NCBI RefSeq assembly: GCF_003732425.1
Contig: NZ_MOBX01000014.1
Location: forward strand, 186,001 to 250,000
DNA length: 64,000 nt
From: Pseudomonas fluorescens
GTDB taxonomy: Bacteria > Pseudomonadota > Gammaproteobacteria > Pseudomonadales > Pseudomonadaceae
Reading direction: 5' to 3'
How positions within the stretch are numbered: position 1 is the first letter of the stretch; each line of letters starts with the position of its first letter. Below the pieces are notes generated by a model. The model did no database searches and was not told the DNA's origin. It saw only the letters and a list, made by a program, of their open reading frames with translations. Shown one piece after another: positions 43,230 through 51,810 of the stretch. The position numbers were made by a program, and so were the translations under genes.

Positions 43230-44567
43230 ATGACCGCACCGACTGCAATTCGCCGACTCAACGCTGCTGACCCGGATTTCGCGCATCATCTGGATCATCT
43301 GCTGAGCTGGGAAAGTGTGTCTGACGACTCGGTCAATCAGCGCGTGCTGGACATCATCAAGGCAGTGCGCGAGCGCGGTGACGCAGCGCTGGTCGAGTTC
43401 ACCCAGAAGTTCGACGGCCTCGAAGTGGCCTCGATGGCCGACCTGATCCTGCCGCGCGAGCGCCTGGAACTGGCCCTGACCCGTATCACTGTCGAACAGC
43501 GCGAAGCGTTGGAGAAAGCGGCGGCCCGTGTCCGCAGCTACCACGAAAAACAGAAACAGGATTCCTGGAGCTACACCGAAGCCGACGGCACCGTGCTCGG
43601 CCAGAAGGTCACGCCGCTGGATCGCGCAGGCCTGTACGTGCCGGGTGGCAAGGCGTCGTACCCGTCGTCGGTACTGATGAACGCGATTCCGGCCAAAGTG
43701 GCGGGCGTGACCGAAGTGGTCATGGTCGTGCCAACCCCGCGCGGTGAAATCAACGAGCTGGTGCTGGCGGCCGCGTGCATCGCTGGCGTCGACCGCGTGT
43801 TCACCATCGGCGGTGCGCAAGCGGTAGCGGCGCTGGCTTACGGCACCGAAAGCGTGCCGCAGGTCGACAAAGTGGTTGGCCCGGGCAACATCTATGTGGC
43901 TACCGCCAAGCGTCACGTGTTCGGTCAGGTCGGCATCGACATGATCGCCGGCCCTTCGGAAATCCTTGTGGTGTGCGACGGCCAGACCGATCCGGACTGG
44001 ATCGCCATGGACCTGTTCTCGCAAGCCGAGCACGACGAAGACGCCCAGGCGATTCTGGTCAGCCCGGACGCCGAGTTCCTCGACAAGGTCGCTGCGAGCA
44101 TCGACAAGCTACTGCCGACCATGGACCGCGCCACCATCATCGAAACCTCGATCAATGGTCGTGGTGCGTTGATTCACGTGAAGGACATGGCCCAAGCCAT
44201 CGAAGTCGCCAATCGCATTGCCCCTGAGCACCTGGAATTGTCGGTCGCCGATCCGCAAGCCTGGCTGCCGCAGATCCGCCACGCCGGCGCGATCTTCATG
44301 GGCCGTCACACCTCCGAAGCGTTGGGCGATTACTGCGCTGGCCCGAACCACGTGCTGCCGACCTCCGGCACCGCGCGGTTTTCTTCGCCGCTGGGCGTGT
44401 ACGACTTCCAGAAGCGTTCGTCGATCATCTTCTGCTCCGAGGCGGGTGCTTCCGAGCTGGGTAAAACGGCATCGGTGCTGGCCCGTGGCGAATCGTTGAG
44501 CGCTCACGCGCGCAGCGCTGAATACCGCATCAAAGACGAAGACTTTCTACAAGGGCAGGGGAACTGA
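43230..44567 (+). CDS. hisD: Histidinol dehydrogenase
   Basis: A 445-residue zinc- and NAD-dependent enzyme that oxidises histidinol to histidine in two steps. GPGNIYVATAKRHVFG, IAGPSEILVV, the AEHDEDAQA region and the catalytic ending of ISPEHLEL type (here IAPEHLEL) are present. hisC starts four bases after its stop, so these two are co-translated. Confidence 0.97.
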   Translation: MTAPTAIRRLNAADPDFAHHLDHLLSWESVSDDSVNQRVLDIIKAVRERGDAALVEFTQKFDGLEVASMADLILPRERLELALTRITVEQREALEKAAARVRSYHEKQKQDSWSYTEADGTVLGQKVTPLDRAGLYVPGGKASYPSSVLMNAIPAKVAGVTEVVMVVPTPRGEINELVLAAACIAGVDRVFTIGGAQAVAALAYGTESVPQVDKVVGPGNIYVATAKRHVFGQVGIDMIAGPSEILVVCDGQTDPDWIAMDLFSQAEHDEDAQAILVSPDAEFLDKVAASIDKLLPTMDRATIIETSINGRGALIHVKDMAQAIEVANRIAPEHLELSVADPQAWLPQIRHAGAIFMGRHTSEALGDYCAGPNHVLPTSGTARFSSPLGVYDFQKRSSIIFCSEAGASELGKTASVLARGESLSAHARSAEYRIKDEDFLQGQGN

Positions 44568-44570
44568 GCG

Positions 44571-45623
44571 ATGAGCAAATTCTGGAGCCCGTTCGTTAAA
44601 GATCTGGTGCCTTATGTGCCGGGCGAACAGCCGAAGCTGACCAAACTGGTCAAGCTCAATACTAATGAAAACCCGTACGGCCCCTCGCCAAAAGCCTTGG
44701 CAGCGATGCAGGTCGAACTGAATGACAACCTGCGTCTGTACCCGGACCCGAACAGCGACCTGCTGAAAACCGCTGTCGCCCAGTATTACGGCGTGCAGAG
44801 CAATCAGGTGTTCCTCGGCAACGGTTCGGACGAAGTGCTTGCTCACATCTTCCACGGTTTGTTGCAGCACGATCAGCCATTGCTGTTCCCGGATATCAGC
44901 TACAGCTTCTATCCGGTGTATTGCGGTTTGTATGGCATTCAGTTCGACGCGGTGCCGCTGGACGCGCAGTTCCAGATCAACCCGGCTGACTACGCCAAGC
45001 CGAATGGCGGGATCATTTTCCCGAACCCGAACGCACCCACCGGTTGCCTGCTGGCGCTGGACGCGGTCGAGCAAATCCTCAAGGCCAGCCCGGATTCGGT
45101 GGTCGTGGTGGACGAGGCGTATATCGACTTCGGCGGCGAAACCGCAATCAGTCTGGTGGATCGTTATCCGAACCTGCTGGTGACGCAGACCCTGTCCAAG
45201 TCGCGTTCGCTGGCCGGGCTGCGCGTGGGTCTGGCGGTCGGGCATCCGGACCTGATCGAGGCGCTGGAGCGGATCAAGAACAGCTTCAACTCTTATCCAC
45301 TGGATCGACTGGCAATTGTCGGTGCGGCAGCGGCGTTCGAAGATCGCGAATATTTCGACAAGACCTGCCGTTTGGTGATCGAGAGTCGTGAGTGGGTGAT
45401 TGCGCAGTTGCAGGCCAAGGGTTTTGAAGTGCTGCCGTCGGCGGCGAACTTCATTTTCGCTCGGCATCCGCAGCATGACGCGGCCGGGCTGGCGGCCAAG
45501 CTGCGTGAGCAGGGCGTGATTGTGCGGCACTTCAAGCAGGAGCGGATTGCGCAGTTCCTGCGGATTTCGATTGGCACGCCGGAGCAGAATCAGGCGCTGA
45601 TCGATGGGCTTGGCGATCTCTAA
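44571..45623 (+). CDS. hisC: Histidinol-phosphate aminotransferase
   Basis: A 350-residue fold-type I PLP enzyme. The PLP Lys is in TQTLSKSRSLAGLRVG; LNTNENPYGPSP and the DEAYIDFGG motif (PLP-ring Asp) are present. It converts imidazole-acetol phosphate to histidinol phosphate. It ends the his group; a compact family-C REP lies just after the stop, facing the convergent DUF4198 gene. Confidence 0.96.
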   Translation: MSKFWSPFVKDLVPYVPGEQPKLTKLVKLNTNENPYGPSPKALAAMQVELNDNLRLYPDPNSDLLKTAVAQYYGVQSNQVFLGNGSDEVLAHIFHGLLQHDQPLLFPDISYSFYPVYCGLYGIQFDAVPLDAQFQINPADYAKPNGGIIFPNPNAPTGCLLALDAVEQILKASPDSVVVVDEAYIDFGGETAISLVDRYPNLLVTQTLSKSRSLAGLRVGLAVGHPDLIEALERIKNSFNSYPLDRLAIVGAAAAFEDREYFDKTCRLVIESREWVIAQLQAKGFEVLPSAANFIFARHPQHDAAGLAAKLREQGVIVRHFKQERIAQFLRISIGTPEQNQALIDGLGDL

Positions 45624-45637
45624 ACGGCGCTGAACCT

Positions 45638-45677
45638 GTGGGAGCGAGCCTGCTCGCGAAGAAGGCTCGCTCCCACA
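45638..45677. repeat. Single compact REP-like hairpin, family C
   Basis: GTGGGAGCGAGCC and GGCTCGCTCCCAC form a 13-base-pair perfect stem around a 14-base loop. Unlike other copies it has lost the spacer between the two halves. It sits between convergent hisC and the DUF4198 gene and could stop transcripts from both sides. Confidence 0.85.
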
Positions 45678-45691
45678 TTAGCTTGTGATGT

Positions 45692-46411
45692 TTATTCGTG
45701 ATGCGGCTCGCCAAGGAATGTCAGTGAGGTAAACAACCCACGACTATCCACATCCGCGCTGCCCTTCACCGGCACCTCAACCTGCGCCGCAATCACGTTC
45801 AACCCCTCATTCCTCACCAACACCTGCGCGCGGCCATCCTTGTCGGTCTCAGTACTCAGTGTGTTCGGCGCGCTGCGATAGTCGCCAATCAACTTCACCC
45901 CAGCCGCCGGTTTGCCATCAAGCAACACCCGCACTGGCAGTGACTTGCCCGGCCCAACGGTCAACGGATCGACCTCAGGCACGATCAGCAACTTGATCTG
46001 ATCCAGCTTGGGCAACTTCGCCCCCGGCTGATAAATCGCCAGGCTGTACTTGAACGTCTCCGTCGCTTCAACCGCGCCCGGGACTTTGCTGCGACCTTCG
46101 TTGATCCACTTCTTGTCAGCCGTCTGCGACCACATGCCATTGTTCAGCGCTACCGCCATCACTGCGGGGGCCTTCAGTGGTTTCAGTCGTGCGTGATCGG
46201 CCAGGCGCTCGACGGTGACCGGAATCATCTTGCCGCCCGCGTCATATGCCCAGGCGCCGCTGATCTTCTGCGCCTTGAACGCATTGTCCTCAGCGCCATG
46301 ACCGTAGACCACTTCGATGTGGCCGCGACGCTGTTCTGTCCACAGGCCATGAGCCGAGACTTCGCCTGCGAACAGCGCGGCGATAAGCACAAGGGATTTG
46401 CCGTATTGCAT
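45692..46411 (-). CDS. DUF4198-domain periplasmic protein
   Basis: A 239-residue secreted protein. The signal peptide ends at EVSA, so the mature chain would begin with His-Gly (HGLWTEQRRGH). DUF4198 proteins are beta-sandwich periplasmic proteins often found with nickel/cobalt or TonB-dependent uptake genes. A C-terminal part (about residues 145-215) looks like an Ig-like domain (GKSLPVRVLLDGKPAAGVKL). The tail ends HHE. It follows the TonB receptor by 12 bases on the same strand, so the pair is one operon. Ligand unknown; a metal or metal chelate is likely. Confidence 0.85.
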   Translation of the reverse strand: MQYGKSLVLIAALFAGEVSAHGLWTEQRRGHIEVVYGHGAEDNAFKAQKISGAWAYDAGGKMIPVTVERLADHARLKPLKAPAVMAVALNNGMWSQTADKKWINEGRSKVPGAVEATETFKYSLAIYQPGAKLPKLDQIKLLIVPEVDPLTVGPGKSLPVRVLLDGKPAAGVKLIGDYRSAPNTLSTETDKDGRAQVLVRNEGLNVIAAQVEVPVKGSADVDSRGLFTSLTFLGEPHHE

Positions 46412-46423
46412 GGTGACGTCCTT

Positions 46424-48529
46424 TTACAGGTTGAGTGTCAGGCTGACGGTGAAATTGCGCGGCTCACCGGGATTGACCCAGTAGTTGCTGTAAGAGCGCT
46501 CGTAATACTTCTCGTCGAAGAGGTTGTTCAGGTTCAGGCCGACGGTGACATTGTCGCTGGCCTTGTAATGCGCGAGCAGGTCGACGGTGTGATACGCCGG
46601 CAATTCGAAGTCGCTGCCGGATTCTCCCGAGCGATCGCCGACATAAGTGAACGCCGCGCCGACGTCCGAGCCGCGCAAATGGCCATCCTGAAATTCATAA
46701 ACCCCGAGCAGACTGCCGCTGCGTTTGGCCACGCCAAGGATGCGGCTGCCGGTGGGAATCACCGCGTCGCCTTTGGTGACTTCGGCATCGATGTAAGCGA
46801 AGGCGCCGATCACTCGCACGGCGTCAGTCACTTGCCCGCTGACTTGCAGATCGAAACCGCGACTGCGTGCCTTGCCCATTGCGCGGCTGGTGTCGGTGCC
46901 CGGGTCGAGGGCGAGGACGTTTTCCTTGTCGATGTGGAAGAAGGCGAGGGTGCTGCTCAGGCGCTCGTCGAACAGCTCGTTCTTGATCCCGACTTCGTAA
47001 CCGACGCCTTCCTCCGGATCGAAGGATTTGCCGGCGGCGTCGAGGCCGTTGTTCGGTTTGAACGAGGTCGAGGCGTTGGCGAACACACCCGTTTGGGGCG
47101 TCAGTTGGTAGAGCAGGCCGACCCGCTGGGTGAGCGCGTCATGACGTTGATTGCTGGTGGCATTGCGGCTGTGATCGTCGATGTGCTGATCGAAATGCTC
47201 AAAACGCGCGCCGATCATCCCGCGCAGTTTGTCGGTGAAGATAATCTGGTCCTGCAGGTTCAATGCTTGGCTTTCGACGTGTTCGAAAGTGTCAGTGCCC
47301 GAGCGTGCACCGTTGGGTTTCGGCTGGCCGTAGATCGGCTTGTAGATGTCGGTGGTGTAAGGGCCGCCGGCGATGGTGGTGACGCGCTCGTTCTTGCGGA
47401 AGTTTTCGTACTCGGTGCCGATCAGCAGTTCGTGTTGCCACGGGCCGAGGTCGAACAGGCCGCGCAGTTCCAGTTGGGTAATGCTGTCGTGCCAATGGGT
47501 GTCACGCTCGCGATAGCGGCGGTTGACGGTGTGGCCATCGGCGTTCAACGGGCGGGATTCGGAGGCGTCGCCCCAGAGTTTGCCTTCCTTGTAGTGACTG
47601 GCCAGGCGCAGCTTCCAGCTTTCATTGAGGTGATGTTCCAGCGTGGCCTGAAGCAGGTTGTTGTGGTTATCGATGTTGCCGTCGTTGGGTTCGCCGAGGA
47701 AGGTCGAGCGGGAAACACCGCTCCATTTATTGTTCGGGGCGACGATGCCGCGATCGAAGGTGGAGCTGTGACGGACGATTTCGCTTTCCACCAGCAGCGA
47801 CGTGTCCGGGTTCAATTGCCAACTGATTGAGGGTGCGACAAACACGCGCTGGCTGTCGACGTGATCGCGGAAGCTGTGGTTGTCCTCGACCGCGAGGTTG
47901 ATCCGCGACAGCACGTTGCCCTGCTCATCCAGCGGTGTGTTGATGTCCAGCGCGGTGCGATAGCGATCCCAGCTGCCGGCGCTGGTTTGCAGGGTGGTAA
48001 AGGCTTCGGGCTGGGGCTTTTTGGTGACGATGTTTACCGTGCCGCCGGGATCGCCGCGACCGTAGAGGCTGGCAGCCGGGCCTTTGAGCACTTCGATGCG
48101 CTCGATATTCGCCGCGTCCGGCGTGCTCGGATAGCCGCGATTGGCACTGAAGCCGTCCTTGTAGAACTCCGATGTGGTGAAGCCGCGCACGCTGTATTCG
48201 TAAAGCGTCAGGCCGCCGAAGTTGTTTTGCTTGGATACGCCGCCGGCGAAATCCAGCGCGCGCTCGACGCTGGTGCTGCCCAGATCCTTGAGCACGCTGG
48301 CAGGCACTACGCTGATCGCTTGCGGGATATCGCGGATCGCCGTGTCGGTTTTGGTCGCGCTGGATGAACGCGTGGCGCGGTAGCCTTTGACCGGGCCGGT
48401 GGGGGACTCGTAGTCGGAGATGACGCTGATGGCGTCGAGTTCGAGGGGTTTGGGTTCTTCGGCGAACGCTGGTTCGACCAGCAAACCCAGGCTCAGGCCG
48501 AGCAGGGAGGCCTTTGTTCGAGACGACAT
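46424..48529 (-). CDS. TonB-dependent siderophore-type receptor
   Basis: A 701-residue outer-membrane receptor. The signal peptide ends at PAFA; the plug domain (about 50-155) has RDIPQAISVVPASVLKD, YSVRGF and the GPAASLYGRGDPGGTVNI signature, then a 22-strand barrel to the C-terminus. It lacks an N-terminal STN signalling domain, so it is not expected to drive an anti-sigma/ECF pair. It ends in SLTLNL, with Leu rather than the usual aromatic terminal residue. ATG 48529 lies inside a 45-bp palindrome that also covers the -10. It resembles FhuA/FpvA-type receptors; the ligand is not clear. The pair with DUF4198 interrupts the conserved hisC-algW order. Confidence 0.9.
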   Translation of the reverse strand: MSSRTKASLLGLSLGLLVEPAFAEEPKPLELDAISVISDYESPTGPVKGYRATRSSSATKTDTAIRDIPQAISVVPASVLKDLGSTSVERALDFAGGVSKQNNFGGLTLYEYSVRGFTTSEFYKDGFSANRGYPSTPDAANIERIEVLKGPAASLYGRGDPGGTVNIVTKKPQPEAFTTLQTSAGSWDRYRTALDINTPLDEQGNVLSRINLAVEDNHSFRDHVDSQRVFVAPSISWQLNPDTSLLVESEIVRHSSTFDRGIVAPNNKWSGVSRSTFLGEPNDGNIDNHNNLLQATLEHHLNESWKLRLASHYKEGKLWGDASESRPLNADGHTVNRRYRERDTHWHDSITQLELRGLFDLGPWQHELLIGTEYENFRKNERVTTIAGGPYTTDIYKPIYGQPKPNGARSGTDTFEHVESQALNLQDQIIFTDKLRGMIGARFEHFDQHIDDHSRNATSNQRHDALTQRVGLLYQLTPQTGVFANASTSFKPNNGLDAAGKSFDPEEGVGYEVGIKNELFDERLSSTLAFFHIDKENVLALDPGTDTSRAMGKARSRGFDLQVSGQVTDAVRVIGAFAYIDAEVTKGDAVIPTGSRILGVAKRSGSLLGVYEFQDGHLRGSDVGAAFTYVGDRSGESGSDFELPAYHTVDLLAHYKASDNVTVGLNLNNLFDEKYYERSYSNYWVNPGEPRNFTVSLTLNL

Positions 48530-48571
48530 GTTATGTTGTTCCAATTGTCAGAATTGAAACAATATAACATG
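48527..48571. promoter_or_regulatory. 45-bp near-perfect palindrome over promoter and start codon of the TonB receptor
   Basis: Two 20-base arms (48527-48546 and 48552-48571) are reverse complements with 18 matches, around a five-base centre. Each arm starts CATGTTAT. On the minus strand the right arm contains the extended -10 TGTTATATT (48569-48561), and the left arm contains the receptor ATG (48529-48527). The half-site ATGTTAT(A) is that of gammaproteobacterial Zur boxes. By eye, 16 of 22 positions in one arm and 15 of 22 in the other fit that consensus. Zur control is a hypothesis; another repressor is possible. Confidence 0.6.
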
Positions 48572-48617
48572 CCTGTTGAGAATGTCTTTTATCCGCGCAG
48601 TTGGCGCGGAAAAAGTC

Positions 48618-49775
<1,158 letters not shown>

Positions 49776-49878
49776 TAAGCACGTCCTGGAAAAGTTGCAG
49801 GCGGGGTCAGACCGCCCATAATGTCGCGCATTATACGAGGCCGCGCGTGCCTCTGAACGGGATATTTAGGAGTCTTTC

Positions 49879-50637
49879 ATGGCCGTTGCCCTCAGCACCC
49901 TCGTCGAAGAAGCCGACCGTTACCTCAGCAGTGCAAAAATTTCTGATTATTGCCCCAACGGCCTGCAGGTCGAAGGCCGGCCGCAAGTGATGCGCATCGT
50001 CAGCGGCGTCACCGCCAGTCAGGCCTTGCTGGATGCCGCCGTCGAAGCTGAGGCGGATCTGGTGCTGGTGCACCACGGTTACTTCTGGAAGGGCGAGAAC
50101 CCGTGCATCACCGGCATGAAGCAGCGGCGCCTGAAGACGTTGCTCAAGCACGACATCAGTCTGCTCGCTTACCACTTGCCGCTGGATCTGCATGCTGATG
50201 TTGGCAATAACGTGCAGCTTGCTCGCCAACTGGATATCACCGTTGAGGGGCCGCTGGATCCGGACAATCTGAAGATCGTCGGTCTGGTCGGTTCGTTGAG
50301 CGAGCCGATGACCGCGCGCGATTTTGCCCGCAAGGTGCAGGAAGTCATGGGCCGTGAACCGCTGTTGATCGAGGGCAGCCCGATGATTCGTCGGGTTGGC
50401 TGGTGCACCGGTGGCGGTCAGGGCTATATCGATCAGGCCGTCGCGGCGGGTGTCGATCTGTACCTGAGCGGTGAAGCGTCCGAGCAGACTTTCCACAGCG
50501 CCCGCGAGAACGACATCAGCTTCATCGCCGCCGGCCACCACGCCACTGAACGCTACGGCGTGCAGGCACTGGGCGACTACCTGGCAAAACGCTTTGCCGT
50601 CGAACACATCTTCATCGACTGTCCCAACCCCATCTGA
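49879..50637 (+). CDS. Nif3-like dinuclear metal centre protein (YbgI type)
   Basis: A 252-residue NIF3/YbgI-family protein. Metal-site residues appear in LVLVHHGYFW (His pair), the YHLPLDLHAD segment and the C-terminal AGHHATERYGVQAL. It has been described as a GTP cyclohydrolase-like hydrolase or metal chaperone, with no firm function. AGGAG precedes the ATG. It is divergent from algW, as PA4445 is in P. aeruginosa. Confidence 0.93.
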   Translation: MAVALSTLVEEADRYLSSAKISDYCPNGLQVEGRPQVMRIVSGVTASQALLDAAVEAEADLVLVHHGYFWKGENPCITGMKQRRLKTLLKHDISLLAYHLPLDLHADVGNNVQLARQLDITVEGPLDPDNLKIVGLVGSLSEPMTARDFARKVQEVMGREPLLIEGSPMIRRVGWCTGGGQGYIDQAVAAGVDLYLSGEASEQTFHSARENDISFIAAGHHATERYGVQALGDYLAKRFAVEHIFIDCPNPI

Positions 50638-50654
50638 CTTCACGCCGTTCCCTG

Positions 50655-50742
50655 TGTAGGAGCTGCCGAAGGCTGCGATCTTTTGATCTTGTTTTTTAAA
50701 AGACCAGATCAAAAGATCGCAGCCTTCGGCAGCTCCTACAGG
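50655..50742. repeat. REP-like inverted pair, family A
   Basis: GTAGGAGCTGCCGAAGGCTG at the left and CAGCCTTCGGCAGCTCCTAC at the right are perfect inverted copies around an AT-rich centre. This is the best-preserved family-A pair in the window, between the Nif3-like gene and cysD. Confidence 0.88.
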
Positions 50743-50883
50743 GGGCGGCGCCCAAACGAGTGGGCATATTCATATGCCCTTTCGTTCTAGCTTGCGTCCT
50801 GATTAGAAGAAGGTCGCTGTGCTAGGATTCCCCGCTCGAACACGGCCCGCTGGCCGTTCATAAGAAAGCTTTCGTGAGTAGCC

Positions 50884-51801
50884 ATGGTCGACAAACTGAC
50901 GCATCTGAAACAGCTGGAGGCGGAAAGCATCCACATCATCCGCGAGGTGGCAGCCGAGTTCGATAACCCGGTGATGCTGTACTCCATCGGTAAAGACTCC
51001 GCCGTGATGCTGCACCTGGCACGCAAGGCGTTCTTCCCGGGCAAACTGCCGTTTCCGGTGATGCACGTCGACACCCGCTGGAAATTCCAGGAGATGTACA
51101 AGTTCCGCGACAAGATGGTCGAAGAACTGGGCCTGGACCTGATCACCCACATCAATCCCGATGGCGTGGCGCAGAACATCAACCCGTTCACCCACGGCAG
51201 CGCCAAGCATACCGACATCATGAAAACCGAAGGCCTGAAACAGGCACTCGACAAACATGGTTTCGACGCAGCGTTCGGCGGCGCACGTCGCGATGAAGAG
51301 AAATCCCGTGCCAAAGAGCGCGTGTACTCGTTCCGCGACAGCAAGCACCGCTGGGATCCGAAAAACCAGCGTCCGGAGTTGTGGAACGTCTACAACGGCA
51401 AGGTCAACAAGGGCGAATCCATCCGCGTATTCCCTCTGTCGAACTGGACCGAGCTGGACATCTGGCAGTACATCTATCTCGAAGGCATCCCGATTGTGCC
51501 GCTGTACTTCGCCGCCGAACGCGAAGTGATCGAGAAGAACGGCACGCTGATCATGATCGACGACGAGCGCATCCTCGAGCACCTGTCCGATGAGGACAAG
51601 GCACGCATCGTCAAAAAGAAAGTGCGTTTCCGTACCCTTGGCTGCTACCCGTTGACGGGCGCGGTGGAGTCCGAGGCCGAAAGCCTTACGGACATCATTC
51701 AGGAAATGCTCCTGACGCGAACTTCCGAGCGCCAGGGCCGTGTCATCGACCACGATGGCGCCGGCTCGATGGAAGACAAAAAACGTCAAGGCTATTTCTA
51801 A
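50884..51801 (+). CDS. cysD: Sulfate adenylyltransferase subunit 2
   Basis: A 305-residue ATP-sulfurylase small subunit of the PAPS reductase/N-type ATP pyrophosphatase family. The PP-loop is SIGKDSAVMLH, with AAFGGARRDEEKSRAKERV downstream and the RFRTLGCYPLTGAVES C-terminal region. It forms APS from ATP and sulfate, driven by CysN GTPase. The 241-base upstream gap has the REP pair and about 140 bases that may contain a CysB-controlled promoter, which I cannot define. cysNC follows after nine bases. Confidence 0.97.
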   Translation: MVDKLTHLKQLEAESIHIIREVAAEFDNPVMLYSIGKDSAVMLHLARKAFFPGKLPFPVMHVDTRWKFQEMYKFRDKMVEELGLDLITHINPDGVAQNINPFTHGSAKHTDIMKTEGLKQALDKHGFDAAFGGARRDEEKSRAKERVYSFRDSKHRWDPKNQRPELWNVYNGKVNKGESIRVFPLSNWTELDIWQYIYLEGIPIVPLYFAAEREVIEKNGTLIMIDDERILEHLSDEDKARIVKKKVRFRTLGCYPLTGAVESEAESLTDIIQEMLLTRTSERQGRVIDHDGAGSMEDKKRQGYF

Positions 51802-51810
51802 GGGGCTGTC

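Noticed and set aside
46424..48529. TonB receptor as part of an ECF sigma cell-surface signalling system
   Set aside because: No N-terminal STN domain in the protein and no sigma or anti-sigma gene in the vicinity.
50743..50883. CysB-binding site or defined promoter upstream of cysD
   Set aside because: AT-rich stretches and a TAGGAT are present, but no -35 at suitable spacing and no motif I could match with confidence.
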